Of a stretch of DNA of 32,951 nucleotides, positions 1-7,655 are shown piece by piece. The stretch is from the NCBI GenBank assembly GCA_001788925.1, contig MFXS01000011.1, positions 8,916 to 41,866 of the forward strand, given 5' to 3'. The notes beneath the pieces were generated by a model that saw only the letters and a program-made list of their open reading frames with translations, was not told the origin of the DNA and ran no database searches. This stretch comes from Candidatus Peribacteria bacterium RIFCSPHIGHO2_01_FULL_55_13. Lineage in GTDB: Bacteria; Patescibacteriota; Gracilibacteria; Peribacterales; Peribacteraceae. The number at the start of each line of letters is the position of its first letter. The first letter of the stretch is position 1. Position numbers and translations under genes: made by a program.

Positions 1-1
1 A

Positions 2-661
2 AAACAGGGAGAACACATCGCGTTTGTCGGGCATTCGGGCTCGGGAAAATCCACACTCGCATCGCTCATCAACCGTTTTTATGACGTCACCGAAGGCGCG
101 ATTACCATCGACGGTATCGATCTCCGCGACCTCGATCTCCCCTGGTGGAGAGGAAGCGTAGGGCTCGTGCTCCAAGACAACACGATGTTCAACGATTCAA
201 TCATCGAGAATATCCGCTACACCCGCGCCGATGCGACCGATGCCGAAGTGTTCGAAGCGGCGAAGCGTGCTGCGGCGCACGAGTTCATCCAACGCATGCC
301 CGAAGGCTACAAGACCGTGATCGGGGAGCGCGGGATCAAGCTCAGTGGCGGCGAACGCCAGAGACTCGCAATCGCCCGCGCGATTTTGAAGAAGCCTTCG
401 ATTGTCGTGCTGGATGAGGCAACCAGTGCTCTCGATTCGATTACTGAGCGCTCTGTGCAGGAAGGCATCAAGGAACTGATCAATGGCCGTACCTCTTTCA
501 TTATCGCCCATCGCTTGTCGACAGTCCGGGCAGTGAATCGTATAGCGGTCCTGGCGGGAGGAAAGCTGATCGCCCTCGCGCCGCATGAAGAGCTGTTGAA
601 GACCTGCCCTGTATATAAGGAGATGGTGGAGCTGCAATCTCATGGGATGCTTGCGGAATAA
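2..661 (+). CDS. ABC exporter ATP-binding domain, C-terminal fragment
   Basis: This is the last 219 residues of an ABC transporter; the membrane part lies upstream of the window. The nucleotide-binding domain is complete from just before the Walker A motif (GHSGSGKST, fragment residues 10-18). It has a Q-loop region (VLQDN), the signature LSGGERQR, Walker B with D-loop (VVLDEATSALDS) and the H-loop (IIAHRLST). The arrangement and the phrase ATSALDS are typical of MsbA/LmrA-like half exporters, in which two transmembrane domain-ATPase chains dimerise to expel lipids, peptides or drugs. The substrate cannot be inferred. The stop is TAA at 659-661. The last 35 bases of the gene are repeated imperfectly about 100 bp downstream. 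Confidence 0.93.
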   Translation, partial: KQGEHIAFVGHSGSGKSTLASLINRFYDVTEGAITIDGIDLRDLDLPWWRGSVGLVLQDNTMFNDSIIENIRYTRADATDAEVFEAAKRAAAHEFIQRMPEGYKTVIGERGIKLSGGERQRLAIARAILKKPSIVVLDEATSALDSITERSVQEGIKELINGRTSFIIAHRLSTVRAVNRIAVLAGGKLIALAPHEELLKTCPVYKEMVELQSHGMLAE

Positions 662-834
662 ATGGCTTGCCCTGCTAGCCCTGAGTTGTATCGAAGGGAG
701 CGAGTCCGCCTCAGCGGACGAGTCGAAGGGTGGAGCTGCAGAGTCATGGGATGCTGGCGGAATAGGGAAAACACAGCACAGAGAGCAGGCATACTTGCCT
801 GCGGTCCCGGTCATGGCCTGCTGGCAGAAATAGA
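626..834. repeat. Degenerate duplication of the ABC gene 3' end
   Basis: Bases 626-660 (GTGGAGCTGCA...GCGGAATA), the coding end of the ABC exporter, recur at 730-765 with about four mismatches. A third, weaker echo (GGTCATGGCCTGCTGGCAGA) lies at 809-828. The copies flank a palindromic element. I see no gene in 662-923 beyond this repeat debris. Confidence 0.7.
679..730. repeat. Dispersed palindromic repeat (CCCTGAG...CGAAGGG family)
   Basis: 679-698 matches the palindromic word CCCTGAGCTTGTCGAAGGG with small changes. It is followed by a perfect 6-bp stem (GTCCGC/GCGGAC, 704-709 with 714-719) and a second CGAAGGG end at 724-730. Related copies in the opposite orientation lie inside pheS (18420-18438) and purM (24678-24698), so this is a mobile or gene-converted small repeat family. 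Confidence 0.75.
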
Positions 835-923
835 GACATTTTCCCTTGCGCCCCCCCCCAAAGGAACGCCTAGGCTCGATACAGCTGGATCTTTTTTCAC
901 CATCACGAACAAGGAGGATCACA

Positions 924-1457
924 ATGTTCCGATTGCATCCAACGCCTCAAGATCTCATGGTCCGAGCGGCACAGTGGACCCTATCGCAATGTGGGGTTCT
1001 GGTAGAGGGGGAGAGGCCACCAGTTGCTTCTACCATTCAGCTCAGTAGTGGTAGATGTCATACTCATGAATGTCGGGGTGGGATCATCGAAGAGCACTGG
1101 CCGGGGGTTCCCGTCTTCCAAATGCTCACTGTGCCCAAGGTTCACGGAGGAACTATTACGTCCTGTGTGAAGATCGGTGGGTACTGGAGCGGTCCAGTGC
1201 GCTTATACCATGAAGGGGATAAGCCTGAATCCTCATTGTGGAGGATGCTGATCTTACCTGAGGCAGTTGGGTTCCTCGGGGAAAACCCAGAATACGGGGC
1301 ATGCCGGTACGACCGTGGAGAAGGCGACATCTGGGAAGTCTTTATCAACCCTGTAGGGAAGATGCAGACTTGGCCGGGTCTAACAAACGTAGGCCACCAC
1401 GCGGCCTACACAAACAATCTATTGCCTGACTATGCCTTCCGTGAAACGTTTCAATAG
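924..1457 (+). CDS. Hypothetical protein, 177 aa, with a strong SD
   Basis: I do not recognise the family. The start at 924 is chosen because AAGGAGG at 911-917 sits 6 bases before the ATG; longer upstream starts lack such a site. The product is soluble-looking, with no signal peptide or membrane helix, and is rich in Gly, Trp and Pro, with several Cys and His in the first third ([11 protein letters not shown]). The strong Shine-Dalgarno is exceptional in this window, where most genes have none. Together with the orphan status this suggests a recently acquired gene. It is followed by a terminator at 1477-1514. Function unknown. Confidence 0.65.
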   Translation: MFRLHPTPQDLMVRAAQWTLSQCGVLVEGERPPVASTIQLSSGRCHTHECRGGIIEEHWPGVPVFQMLTVPKVHGGTITSCVKIGGYWSGPVRLYHEGDKPESSLWRMLILPEAVGFLGENPEYGACRYDRGEGDIWEVFINPVGKMQTWPGLTNVGHHAAYTNNLLPDYAFRETFQ

Positions 1458-1476
1458 CTCTATCGAGATCCAGCAC

Positions 1477-1514
1477 AAAAAACCGCCTGTAACTCGGAGT
1501 TATAGGCGGTTTTT
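1477..1514. terminator. Bidirectional intrinsic terminator
   Basis: The arms AACCGCCTGTAACT and AGTTATAGGCGGTT form a 14-bp stem with one G-U pair and a 3-base loop. The stem is bordered by A6 on the left and T5 on the right, so it can terminate either strand. It separates the orphan gene from the tuf promoter. Confidence 0.9.
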
Positions 1515-1602
1515 ACCATTTCGAAGGATGGCATCCACGCAAATCGCATACCGTTGGGCTTCCAAAAAACCCGCCGATTTTGCAAAGCTCATGGAAATCC
1601 AG

Positions 1603-1632
1603 TTGACGCCCACTAAAACTCTTCCCTACACT
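1603..1632 (+). promoter_or_regulatory. Sigma-70-type promoter of tuf-rpsJ
   Basis: TTGACG (1603-1608) and TACACT (1627-1632) are separated by 18 bp, directly after the terminator and 63 bp before the tuf ATG. Expected start is near 1639, giving a leader of about 57 nt. It is one of the few places here with a good -35 box and a real leader. Confidence 0.7.
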
Positions 1633-1695
1633 GGCTTGGCTTTTTGCGGCTCTTTGCCGCAGCCGCACTTTACCCTCAAATTTCCCTTTCTCCCT

Positions 1696-2877
<1,182 letters not shown>

Positions 2878-2887
2878 GTTAGTAATC

Positions 2888-2940
2888 GTGGATGGTGGAT
2901 GGTGAATAGTTCTCAAAACGATGCACCATGCACCATCCAC
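2888..2940. repeat. GGATGGT-word hairpin between tuf and rpsJ
   Basis: A 17-bp stem with one mismatch: 2888-2904 (GTGGATGGTGGATGGTG) pairs with 2924-2940, loop 19 nt. Each arm is a tandem of a 7-bp word. It has no T-tract, so it is probably not a strong terminator, and rpsJ is likely to be cotranscribed. Confidence 0.85.
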
Positions 2941-2976
2941 TATCTATCCATCACCTCCGCTCTTTTCCTCCCTTCT

Positions 2977-3402
2977 ATGAACCCTACGAAGAAGCCTGCC
3001 GCTCCGAAAAAGAAAGCCGCTCCGAAGGCTAAATCCGATGCAAAGGCGGAAGTGGGGACAAAGTCCGCTGAGGCGGCCAAGAAGATGGAATCGGGAGTAA
3101 AAGGAATTCGCATCCGTCTTTCGGCATTCGATCATATCGTGCTCGATGAAGCTGCCGGAAAGATTGTGGAGACAGCCGAGCGCAGCGGCGCCATCGTCCA
3201 CGGCCCGATTCCTTTGCCTACAAAGATCCGCAAGTTCACGGTGAACCGCTCCACCTTCAAGCACAAAGACGCGCGCGATCAGTTTGAAATGCGTACGCAC
3301 CGGAGATTGATTGATCTGGCGGAGACGACGTTCAAGACGATTGAGAGCTTGCAATCTTTGAGTTTGCCGAGTGGTGTGGATATTGAAATTAAAATGGGGT
3401 AA
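2977..3402 (+). CDS. rpsJ: Ribosomal protein uS10 with a Lys/Ala-rich N-terminal extension
   Basis: uS10 is a small-subunit head protein that also serves as NusE in antitermination. The core from about residue 42 is standard ([48 protein letters not shown]). It is preceded by about 40 residues rich in Lys, Ala and Pro ([10 protein letters not shown]), making 141 aa against about 102 usually. The start at 2977 is the first ATG after the tuf hairpin; an earlier in-frame codon at 2899 lies inside the hairpin. There is no SD, only a pyrimidine tract. rplC does not follow: the next gene is convergent, so rpsJ is cut off from the rest of an S10 operon. Confidence 0.95.
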   Translation: MNPTKKPAAPKKKAAPKAKSDAKAEVGTKSAEAAKKMESGVKGIRIRLSAFDHIVLDEAAGKIVETAERSGAIVHGPIPLPTKIRKFTVNRSTFKHKDARDQFEMRTHRRLIDLAETTFKTIESLQSLSLPSGVDIEIKMG

Positions 3403-3417
3403 AAAATTGAGAATTGA

Positions 3418-3477
3418 GAATTGAGAATTGAGAATGGAGAATTACATTCTCAATTCTCCATTCTCAATTCTCAATTC
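3418..3477. repeat. GAGAATT-word perfect hairpin between rpsJ and rnc
   Basis: 3418-3443 and 3452-3477 are perfectly complementary over 26 bp with an 8-base loop. The arms are tandem copies of a 7-bp word (GAGAATT), and further copies extend left to about 3407. It fills the gap between two convergent genes and may end both transcripts, although the stem is AT-rich. Confidence 0.95.
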
Positions 3478-4167
3478 CTATGCCCATTTCTTCGCTTTGA
3501 GCGCCGCCTTCGCAGCATCCAGCTCTGCACGCTGCTTTGAGCTTCCCGAGCCTTCGGCAATTTTTTCCGTGCCAATGAGCGCCGCGGAGATAAATTTCTT
3601 ATCATGGTCCGGACCTGCTTCGCTGACCACTTCATAATGCGGCGTAACGCCAAGAAGCTCCTGGGCCTTCTCCTGGAACATGCTTTTCTCATCGCGATGC
3701 TTTCCGGCCGCGAGCAACTCCCGTAGCCGCGCGAGAATAAATTCCTGGCAGAAACGTTGTGCGGCATCGAATCCCTGATCCATGTAAATAGCTCCTATGA
3801 GCGCCTCCAGCGCATTGGCAAGCGTGGAAGGCTTCTCGCGGCCACCGCTGGCCTCCTCCCCGCGGCTCAGGTGCAGATACGCTCCAAGCTTCATTTCCTG
3901 TGCTACGAAAGCCAGATGCTCGCCTTTAACGAGCGCAGAGCGGTAATTCGTCAACTCCCCTTCGGGCTTGTCGCTCACACGGAAGAGGTATTCCGTCGCA
4001 ACCAGTTCCAGAACGGCATCACCGAGGAATTCAAAGCGCTCATTGTGCTTCTTAAGCCCAGACCGGCGGACTGCGCTTCGGTGCGTCAGCGCTTCAAGGA
4101 GAAGATCTTTATCACGAAAGACCACACCGATGTTTTTCTCCAGCGTTACGAGAGGGGCGGGGGGCAT
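3478..4167 (-). CDS. rnc: Ribonuclease III
   Basis: This double-strand-specific endoribonuclease processes rRNA and structured mRNA. It is 229 aa, the usual length. The catalytic signature ERFEFLGD is at 43-50 (E46 and D50 being metal ligands), a second motif ANALEALIGAIYMD follows, and a C-terminal double-stranded RNA-binding domain ends in AELDAAKAALKAKK. The Asn in ANALEA replaces the Asp of E. coli ADTVEA, a variation I believe is common outside proteobacteria. It is the last gene of a minus-strand cluster behind nusB and converges on rpsJ. The abundance of hairpin repeats around here would give this enzyme many potential substrates (inference). Confidence 0.96.
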   Translation of the reverse strand: MPPAPLVTLEKNIGVVFRDKDLLLEALTHRSAVRRSGLKKHNERFEFLGDAVLELVATEYLFRVSDKPEGELTNYRSALVKGEHLAFVAQEMKLGAYLHLSRGEEASGGREKPSTLANALEALIGAIYMDQGFDAAQRFCQEFILARLRELLAAGKHRDEKSMFQEKAQELLGVTPHYEVVSEAGPDHDKKFISAALIGTEKIAEGSGSSKQRAELDAAKAALKAKKWA

Positions 4168-4180
4168 TGGTTATAGGGTA

Positions 4181-4284
4181 GCGAAGGTTGCGGGGTTTGC
4201 GAAGATAAGGGTTGCGAAGGTTGCGCAGTTTGCGGGGGTTGCGGAGAACTCCGCAACCTTCGCAACCTTCGCAAACCCCGCAAC
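4181..4284. repeat. GGTTGCGAA-word hairpin between nusB and rnc
   Basis: Tandem GGTTGCG(A/G)(A/G) and GGTTTGCGA words in the left arm (4181-4247) face their complements in the right arm (4250-4284), including a 19-bp match to GGTTGCGGGGTTTGCGAAG. The same word family recurs inside folP (7197-7236) and upstream of purM (23890-24000). Confidence 0.85.
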
Positions 4285-4692
4285 CTATTTCTTTTCTCCA
4301 TGCGCAATCGCATTCAATACCCCATTTACAAACTTCCCACTCTCCGGCGTCCCGAACTCTTTCGCAATCTCAATCGCCTCGTTCATGACCACGGCCGGAG
4401 GTGCATCGTTGCCGAACAACAGTTCGAAGCAGCCGAGAAGGAGCGTGCATCGTGAAACAGGATCCATACGGTCAAGCGTCCACCCCGGAGCGTGTGTTTG
4501 CACCATAACCTTAATCTCCTCCTCTTTCTTGAGCACTCCGTCCAGGAGCGTACTCGCAAACTCCAGATCAGCCTCCCCGTTCTGGCCGCCGCAATTGCGC
4601 TCTAAAGAGCTGTCTGTATCAATGGGCCGTGCATCGCGCTCGAAGAGCGTTTGCATGACGGCGATACGGGAGAGGTGTCTGCGACGCGCCAT
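4285..4692 (-). CDS. nusB: Transcription antitermination factor NusB
   Basis: NusB binds boxA RNA together with uS10 (NusE) in rRNA antitermination. It is 135 residues, normal length. It starts with the typical SRIAVMQTLFERDA helix and has the conserved C-terminal block VMNEAIEIAKEFGTPESGKFVNGVL. The ATG at 4692 immediately follows the stop of the upstream small gene, so translation is probably coupled. Its partner uS10 is encoded about 900 bp away on the other strand. Confidence 0.94.
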   Translation of the reverse strand: MARRRHLSRIAVMQTLFERDARPIDTDSSLERNCGGQNGEADLEFASTLLDGVLKKEEEIKVMVQTHAPGWTLDRMDPVSRCTLLLGCFELLFGNDAPPAVVMNEAIEIAKEFGTPESGKFVNGVLNAIAHGEKK

Positions 4693-4878
4693 TTAGGCCT
4701 TGATGCGTGTAATACCCTTCAACGCCTTGCCGGCTTTATCCTTCGGCTCCGCAGGAACTCCGTACGGCGAATTCATGCGGTTCCGGAGCTTCAGAAGCTG
4801 CTTGCGTTCGTAGGTAGCCTGATGGCGGTTGCCATCGCTCTTTGCCCGCCGTTTCTTTGGTGTAGGACGTTTACCCAT
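4693..4878 (-). CDS. Small basic protein, probably ribosomal bL32-like
   Basis: A 61-residue, very basic protein (GKRPTPKKRRAKSDGNRHQ...ERKQLLKLRNRM). The basic N-terminus, a central His, and the position ahead of nusB and rnc suggest bL32, which often sits near rnc. The zinc-binding cysteines seen in many bL32 proteins are absent, so the assignment is tentative; another small RNA-binding protein is possible. Its stop codon abuts the nusB ATG. A candidate promoter upstream is TTTACA (4919-4914) and TAGTCT (4896-4891), spacing 17. Confidence 0.55.
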   Translation of the reverse strand: MGKRPTPKKRRAKSDGNRHQATYERKQLLKLRNRMNSPYGVPAEPKDKAGKALKGITRIKA

Positions 4879-4936
4879 GGAAGTGCGGAAAGACTACGGA
4901 AATGCGTTATCTGTGTAAAGCAAATACGAGTGTTAC

Positions 4937-5000
4937 ATGGCTAAATGGTTAAATGGTTCGCAAGCGACACCTAACCATTTAGCCATTCAGCCATTTAACC
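4937..5000. repeat. GGTTAAAT-word hairpin
   Basis: GGCTAAATGGTT (4939-4950) pairs with AACCATTTAGCC (4973-4984), and further 8-bp AAATGGTT and CCATTTAA words extend both arms. It lies between the divergent L32-like gene and the pilin-like genes. Confidence 0.8.
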
Positions 5001-5033
5001 CCATATCTCCATCTACCCGCTTTCTTCCTTTTC

Positions 5034-5042
5034 TGCTATAAT
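5034..5042 (+). promoter_or_regulatory. Extended -10 promoter, near-leaderless
   Basis: TGCTATAAT is a perfect extended -10 (TGNTATAAT) with no good -35. It ends 10 bases before the ATG at 5053, so the predicted start leaves a leader of about 4 nt. An ATG-TGA mini-frame at 5044-5049 lies in between. Confidence 0.75.
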
Positions 5043-5052
5043 TATGTGATTT

Positions 5053-5856
5053 ATGGCCTTTCTCCGCATATTCGAGGCGATTGCCGGCGTACTCATGGAA
5101 ACCGCATACGCGGCTGCGGTGTGCCCCGTTGTGTGGCTCCCCTGTCCGGGAGCGGAGAGCTTCAGCGGGTACGTGGGCCGCATCGCAGGCACCATCGGTG
5201 GCGCAGCGCTCGGGATCACGACGGCGATGCTGATTTTCTACAGCCTGAAACTGGCAACGAGCGGCCAAGACGAGAGCCATGCGACGGAGGTGCGCAGCGC
5301 TTACCTGCATGTGATCTACGGCGCGGTGCTCATCGCCGGCGCGTCGTTCATTGCAGCGACGGTGCCCGCCAGATCCGGAGTAGCCCAGCCCACATCGATG
5401 CTTCTCAACGTCCTCGTGCCCATGCGCAACTTCTTCTTCACGATGGTGGCCGCGGCTCTCACCATCAACATCGCCTTCCATGGCGCCAAGCTCATTGTGG
5501 TGCAGGAAGAAGGTTCTCTGGACGCGTCCCGCAAAGGCATCATCAAGGGCGTCATCGGGCTTGCGGCGGTATTTCTCGCCGGTACCGCGGTCAATACGTT
5601 CGGATTTAATGCGTTCACAGGCGCGTACACGGGCGTGACGACGCTCTTCATCAGTGAAGAACTCACCGGCATCGGCCGCTTCCTCATCACGATCCTGGGG
5701 GCGCTCGCCGTCGTCTGTATGGTGGCCGCGGGATTCTTCCTCGTGATCTCCGCCGACGAACAGCTCAAGGATCGCTCCAAGAAAATCATCATCAGCGTCG
5801 CCGTCACTCTCATCGTGGTGTCGTCCGCCTACGTTATCCTCAGCGTCTTCTTCTGA
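5053..5856 (+). CDS. Membrane protein of three VirB2/T4SS-pilin-like hairpin units
   Basis: 267 residues, almost entirely membrane helices. Three units of similar design can be aligned at about residues 42-103, 125-183 and 205-266. Each has a hydrophobic helix, a short polar turn with acidic then basic residues (TSGQDESHATEVR, VQEEGSLDASRK, SADEQLKDRSKK), and a second hydrophobic helix. This is the pattern of the TrbC/VirB2-type and T4SS_pilin families, which are frequent in candidate-phyla genomes, but normally one unit makes one subunit. The next gene overlaps by one base (TGATG) and has the same plan, so the two are probably cotranslated partners. No secretion ATPase lies in the window. 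An export or pilus role is inference. Confidence 0.75.
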   Translation: MAFLRIFEAIAGVLMETAYAAAVCPVVWLPCPGAESFSGYVGRIAGTIGGAALGITTAMLIFYSLKLATSGQDESHATEVRSAYLHVIYGAVLIAGASFIAATVPARSGVAQPTSMLLNVLVPMRNFFFTMVAAALTINIAFHGAKLIVVQEEGSLDASRKGIIKGVIGLAAVFLAGTAVNTFGFNAFTGAYTGVTTLFISEELTGIGRFLITILGALAVVCMVAAGFFLVISADEQLKDRSKKIIISVAVTLIVVSSAYVILSVFF

Positions 5857-6767
5857 TGAGCATCTCTACAATCCTCGCCGGCGTCCTCACGGAAAGCGTG
5901 TTCGCGTTCAACGCCAGTGACGCCATCGATGCGATAGGCGTCGGGACCGGGCCCAACGCGCCCAACCTCCCCTCGGGCAACGGCATGGGATTCGGAGGAA
6001 TCCTGTATAGCGTGGCATATAGCTTCATTCCCATCGCCGCGGTGGCGGCACTCCTTGCGATGACGATCGCGGGATTCTTCCTGGCCTTAAGCGGCAGCGA
6101 AACCCAGACCACGACCGCGCGGCGCGTGTTTATCAGCAGCCTTGCGGGGCTTGCGCTTATGAATCTCGTTGATGTCTTCGCATCGTCGCTCATTTCCAAG
6201 ACATTCGGCGTCGATCCGGCCAGCCTGGCTCCCATCGGCGGCCCCACGATCCTGACGGATCCGTGGAGCGCGGGAGACATTATCGCCGGCGAAGCACGCG
6301 ACCTCATCGCCTTCCTGGAAGTCCCTCTCGGCATCCTTTGTGTGGTGATGATCATCGTTAGCGGCATCCGCGCCATCGCGAATTTCGGTTCGGAAGACGG
6401 CGTCGCTCAGCTGCGGCGCACCGTTCTCTTCACGGTAGCGGGCTTCATTCTGGTGTACATGAGAAGTACCTTTGTCGCCGGCAACCTCATTGCAGGAGGC
6501 GGCATCGCATTCGGCTCACCGATGAGTACCATTCATATCATTCTGCTCATTCTTAACCGCATCTACTTCTACGTGTTCATTCTGGCAGTCGTCATGATCA
6601 TCTATGCCGGTATTCTCATGATCGTGAACATCGGCAAAGACGAACAATATAGCCGTGCCAAAAGTCTCATCATCCGCGTCGCCATCGGCCTTCTGGTAAT
6701 TGTGGCCAGCGGCGGCATCGTGTACCTGCTCACGAGCATAGCTCCGCAGCCAGCTATCATCCCTTAG
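5856..6767 (+). CDS. Second three-unit pilin-like membrane protein
   Basis: 303 residues. After a short N-terminal hydrophobic stretch and a Gly/Asn/Pro-rich segment (about 30-48), three two-helix units follow at about 55-113, 152-212 and 232-295. Their polar turns are SGSETQTTTARR, NFGSEDGVAQLRR and NIGKDEQYSRAK, the last being a textbook T4SS_pilin-type turn. The ATG overlaps the previous stop (TGATG at 5854-5858), so expression is coupled. The 3' end overlaps the convergent folP by 11 bases. The two proteins differ in sequence, suggesting an old duplication of an already triplicated gene. Function unknown beyond the family resemblance. Confidence 0.75.
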   Translation: MSISTILAGVLTESVFAFNASDAIDAIGVGTGPNAPNLPSGNGMGFGGILYSVAYSFIPIAAVAALLAMTIAGFFLALSGSETQTTTARRVFISSLAGLALMNLVDVFASSLISKTFGVDPASLAPIGGPTILTDPWSAGDIIAGEARDLIAFLEVPLGILCVVMIIVSGIRAIANFGSEDGVAQLRRTVLFTVAGFILVYMRSTFVAGNLIAGGGIAFGSPMSTIHIILLILNRIYFYVFILAVVMIIYAGILMIVNIGKDEQYSRAKSLIIRVAIGLLVIVASGGIVYLLTSIAPQPAIIP

Positions 6768-7581
6768 AAATAAGAAAAATTTCCCTGGCAACATCGAGCG
6801 CTTGCTTGATGTCTTTGACGTCGTGCGTCCGGATGAACGCGGCACCGTTTTGGGCGGCGATGACCGATGCCGCGATCGTCCCCGGAAGGCGCTCTGCCGT
6901 GGGAAGATTCTCCGGGCCTGCTAGAAAGGATTTGCGCGAAGGACTCACAAAGATCGGGCATCCGAGATCCTGGAATTCTGAAAGCCGCGCGAGGATCTCA
7001 AGCGAATACTTGGCCTCGCTGCTCACGAAATGCCCGAGGCCCGGATCCAGGATGATACGGTCTTTCGCGATGCCGGCCTTGATCGCAGCTTCGGATCGCT
7101 CCTTCAGAAATGCTTTGATGGTTTTAATCACGTCATCGTACTGTGTTTCTGCAATCGTCGTGCGCGGCGTGGGATCTTTGGAATACATCAATACTAACTT
7201 CGCAACCTCCGCAAACTTCGCAACCTCCGCAAACATTCTTTCATCCCCCCTTCCCGCCGTCACATCATTGACCATCGTTGCCCCCGCTCCGATAGCTTCT
7301 TCGGCAATCGATGCCTTATAGGTATCCACCGAGATTTTCGCTTCTGGAAACGCACGATGAACCGCTTCGATCACGGGAATCACCCGGAGACGTTCCTCCT
7401 CCAGAGTGACGTCTTTCGATGTTGGCCCTGTGGACTCTCCGCCAATCTCGATCCAGTCGGCGCCTTCTTCAAGCATTTCTCCTGCACGTGTCACTGCCGC
7501 ATCGACTGCATTCCACTTTCCCCCGTCGTAGTACGAATCGGGAGTGACATTGAGGATGCCAACAATTTGTGTCGGAGGCAT
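6757..7581 (-). CDS. folP: Dihydropteroate synthase
   Basis: Condenses p-aminobenzoate with 6-hydroxymethyl-dihydropterin diphosphate in folate synthesis. 274 aa. Motifs in order: GILNVTPDSYYDGG (8-21), GGESTGP (47-53), SVDTYK, MVNDV, DPGLG, SPSRKS and IRTHDV. Two usual signatures are changed: GGESTRP reads GGESTGP, and the strand normally ending in M-H reads LMYSK. Between the NDV motif and that strand lies FAEVAKFAEVAK (117-128), encoded by a tandem GCGAAGTTTGCGGAGGTT-type repeat that also occurs in intergenic hairpins. The start at 7581 gives the canonical N-terminus; a codon at 7623 lies in a repeat hairpin. CATAAT (7593-7588) sits 6 bases before the ATG. Confidence 0.92.
   Translation of the reverse strand: MPPTQIVGILNVTPDSYYDGGKWNAVDAAVTRAGEMLEEGADWIEIGGESTGPTSKDVTLEEERLRVIPVIEAVHRAFPEAKISVDTYKASIAEEAIGAGATMVNDVTAGRGDERMFAEVAKFAEVAKLVLMYSKDPTPRTTIAETQYDDVIKTIKAFLKERSEAAIKAGIAKDRIILDPGLGHFVSSEAKYSLEILARLSEFQDLGCPIFVSPSRKSFLAGPENLPTAERLPGTIAASVIAAQNGAAFIRTHDVKDIKQALDVAREIFLISKG
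7197..7236. repeat. GCGAAGGTT-word tandem inside folP
   Basis: CTTCGCAACCTCCGCAAA occurs twice in tandem within the folP coding region and encodes FAEVAK-FAEVAK. It is the same word family as the hairpins at 4181-4284 and 23890-24000. Confidence 0.85.
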
Positions 7582-7593
7582 GCCAGAATTATG

Positions 7594-7655
7594 AATGAGC
7601 AATGAGTAATTAGAAATGAGCAATTGCTCCCTGCTAATTTCTCATTGCTCATTCG
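7594..7655. repeat. ATGAGCAAT-word hairpin between glgP and folP
   Basis: ATGAGCAATGAGTAATTAG (7594-7612) pairs with CTAATTTCTCATTGCTCAT (7634-7652) with one mismatch. The right arm runs into the 3' end of the phosphorylase gene, so its last residues (TNEQ) and its TGA are written in repeat sequence. Confidence 0.85.

Noticed and set aside
662-1048. Open frames in the gap after the ABC gene
   Set aside because: They consist of repeat copies and lack start signals; they overlap the better supported gene at 924.
1432-1695. Longer N-terminus for EF-Tu
   Set aside because: It would span a terminator and the tuf promoter, and EF-Tu proteins do not carry such an extension.
4181-4284. CRISPR array
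   Set aside because: The units are 7-9 bp with no regular spacers and are arranged as inverted arms, and there are no cas genes in the window.
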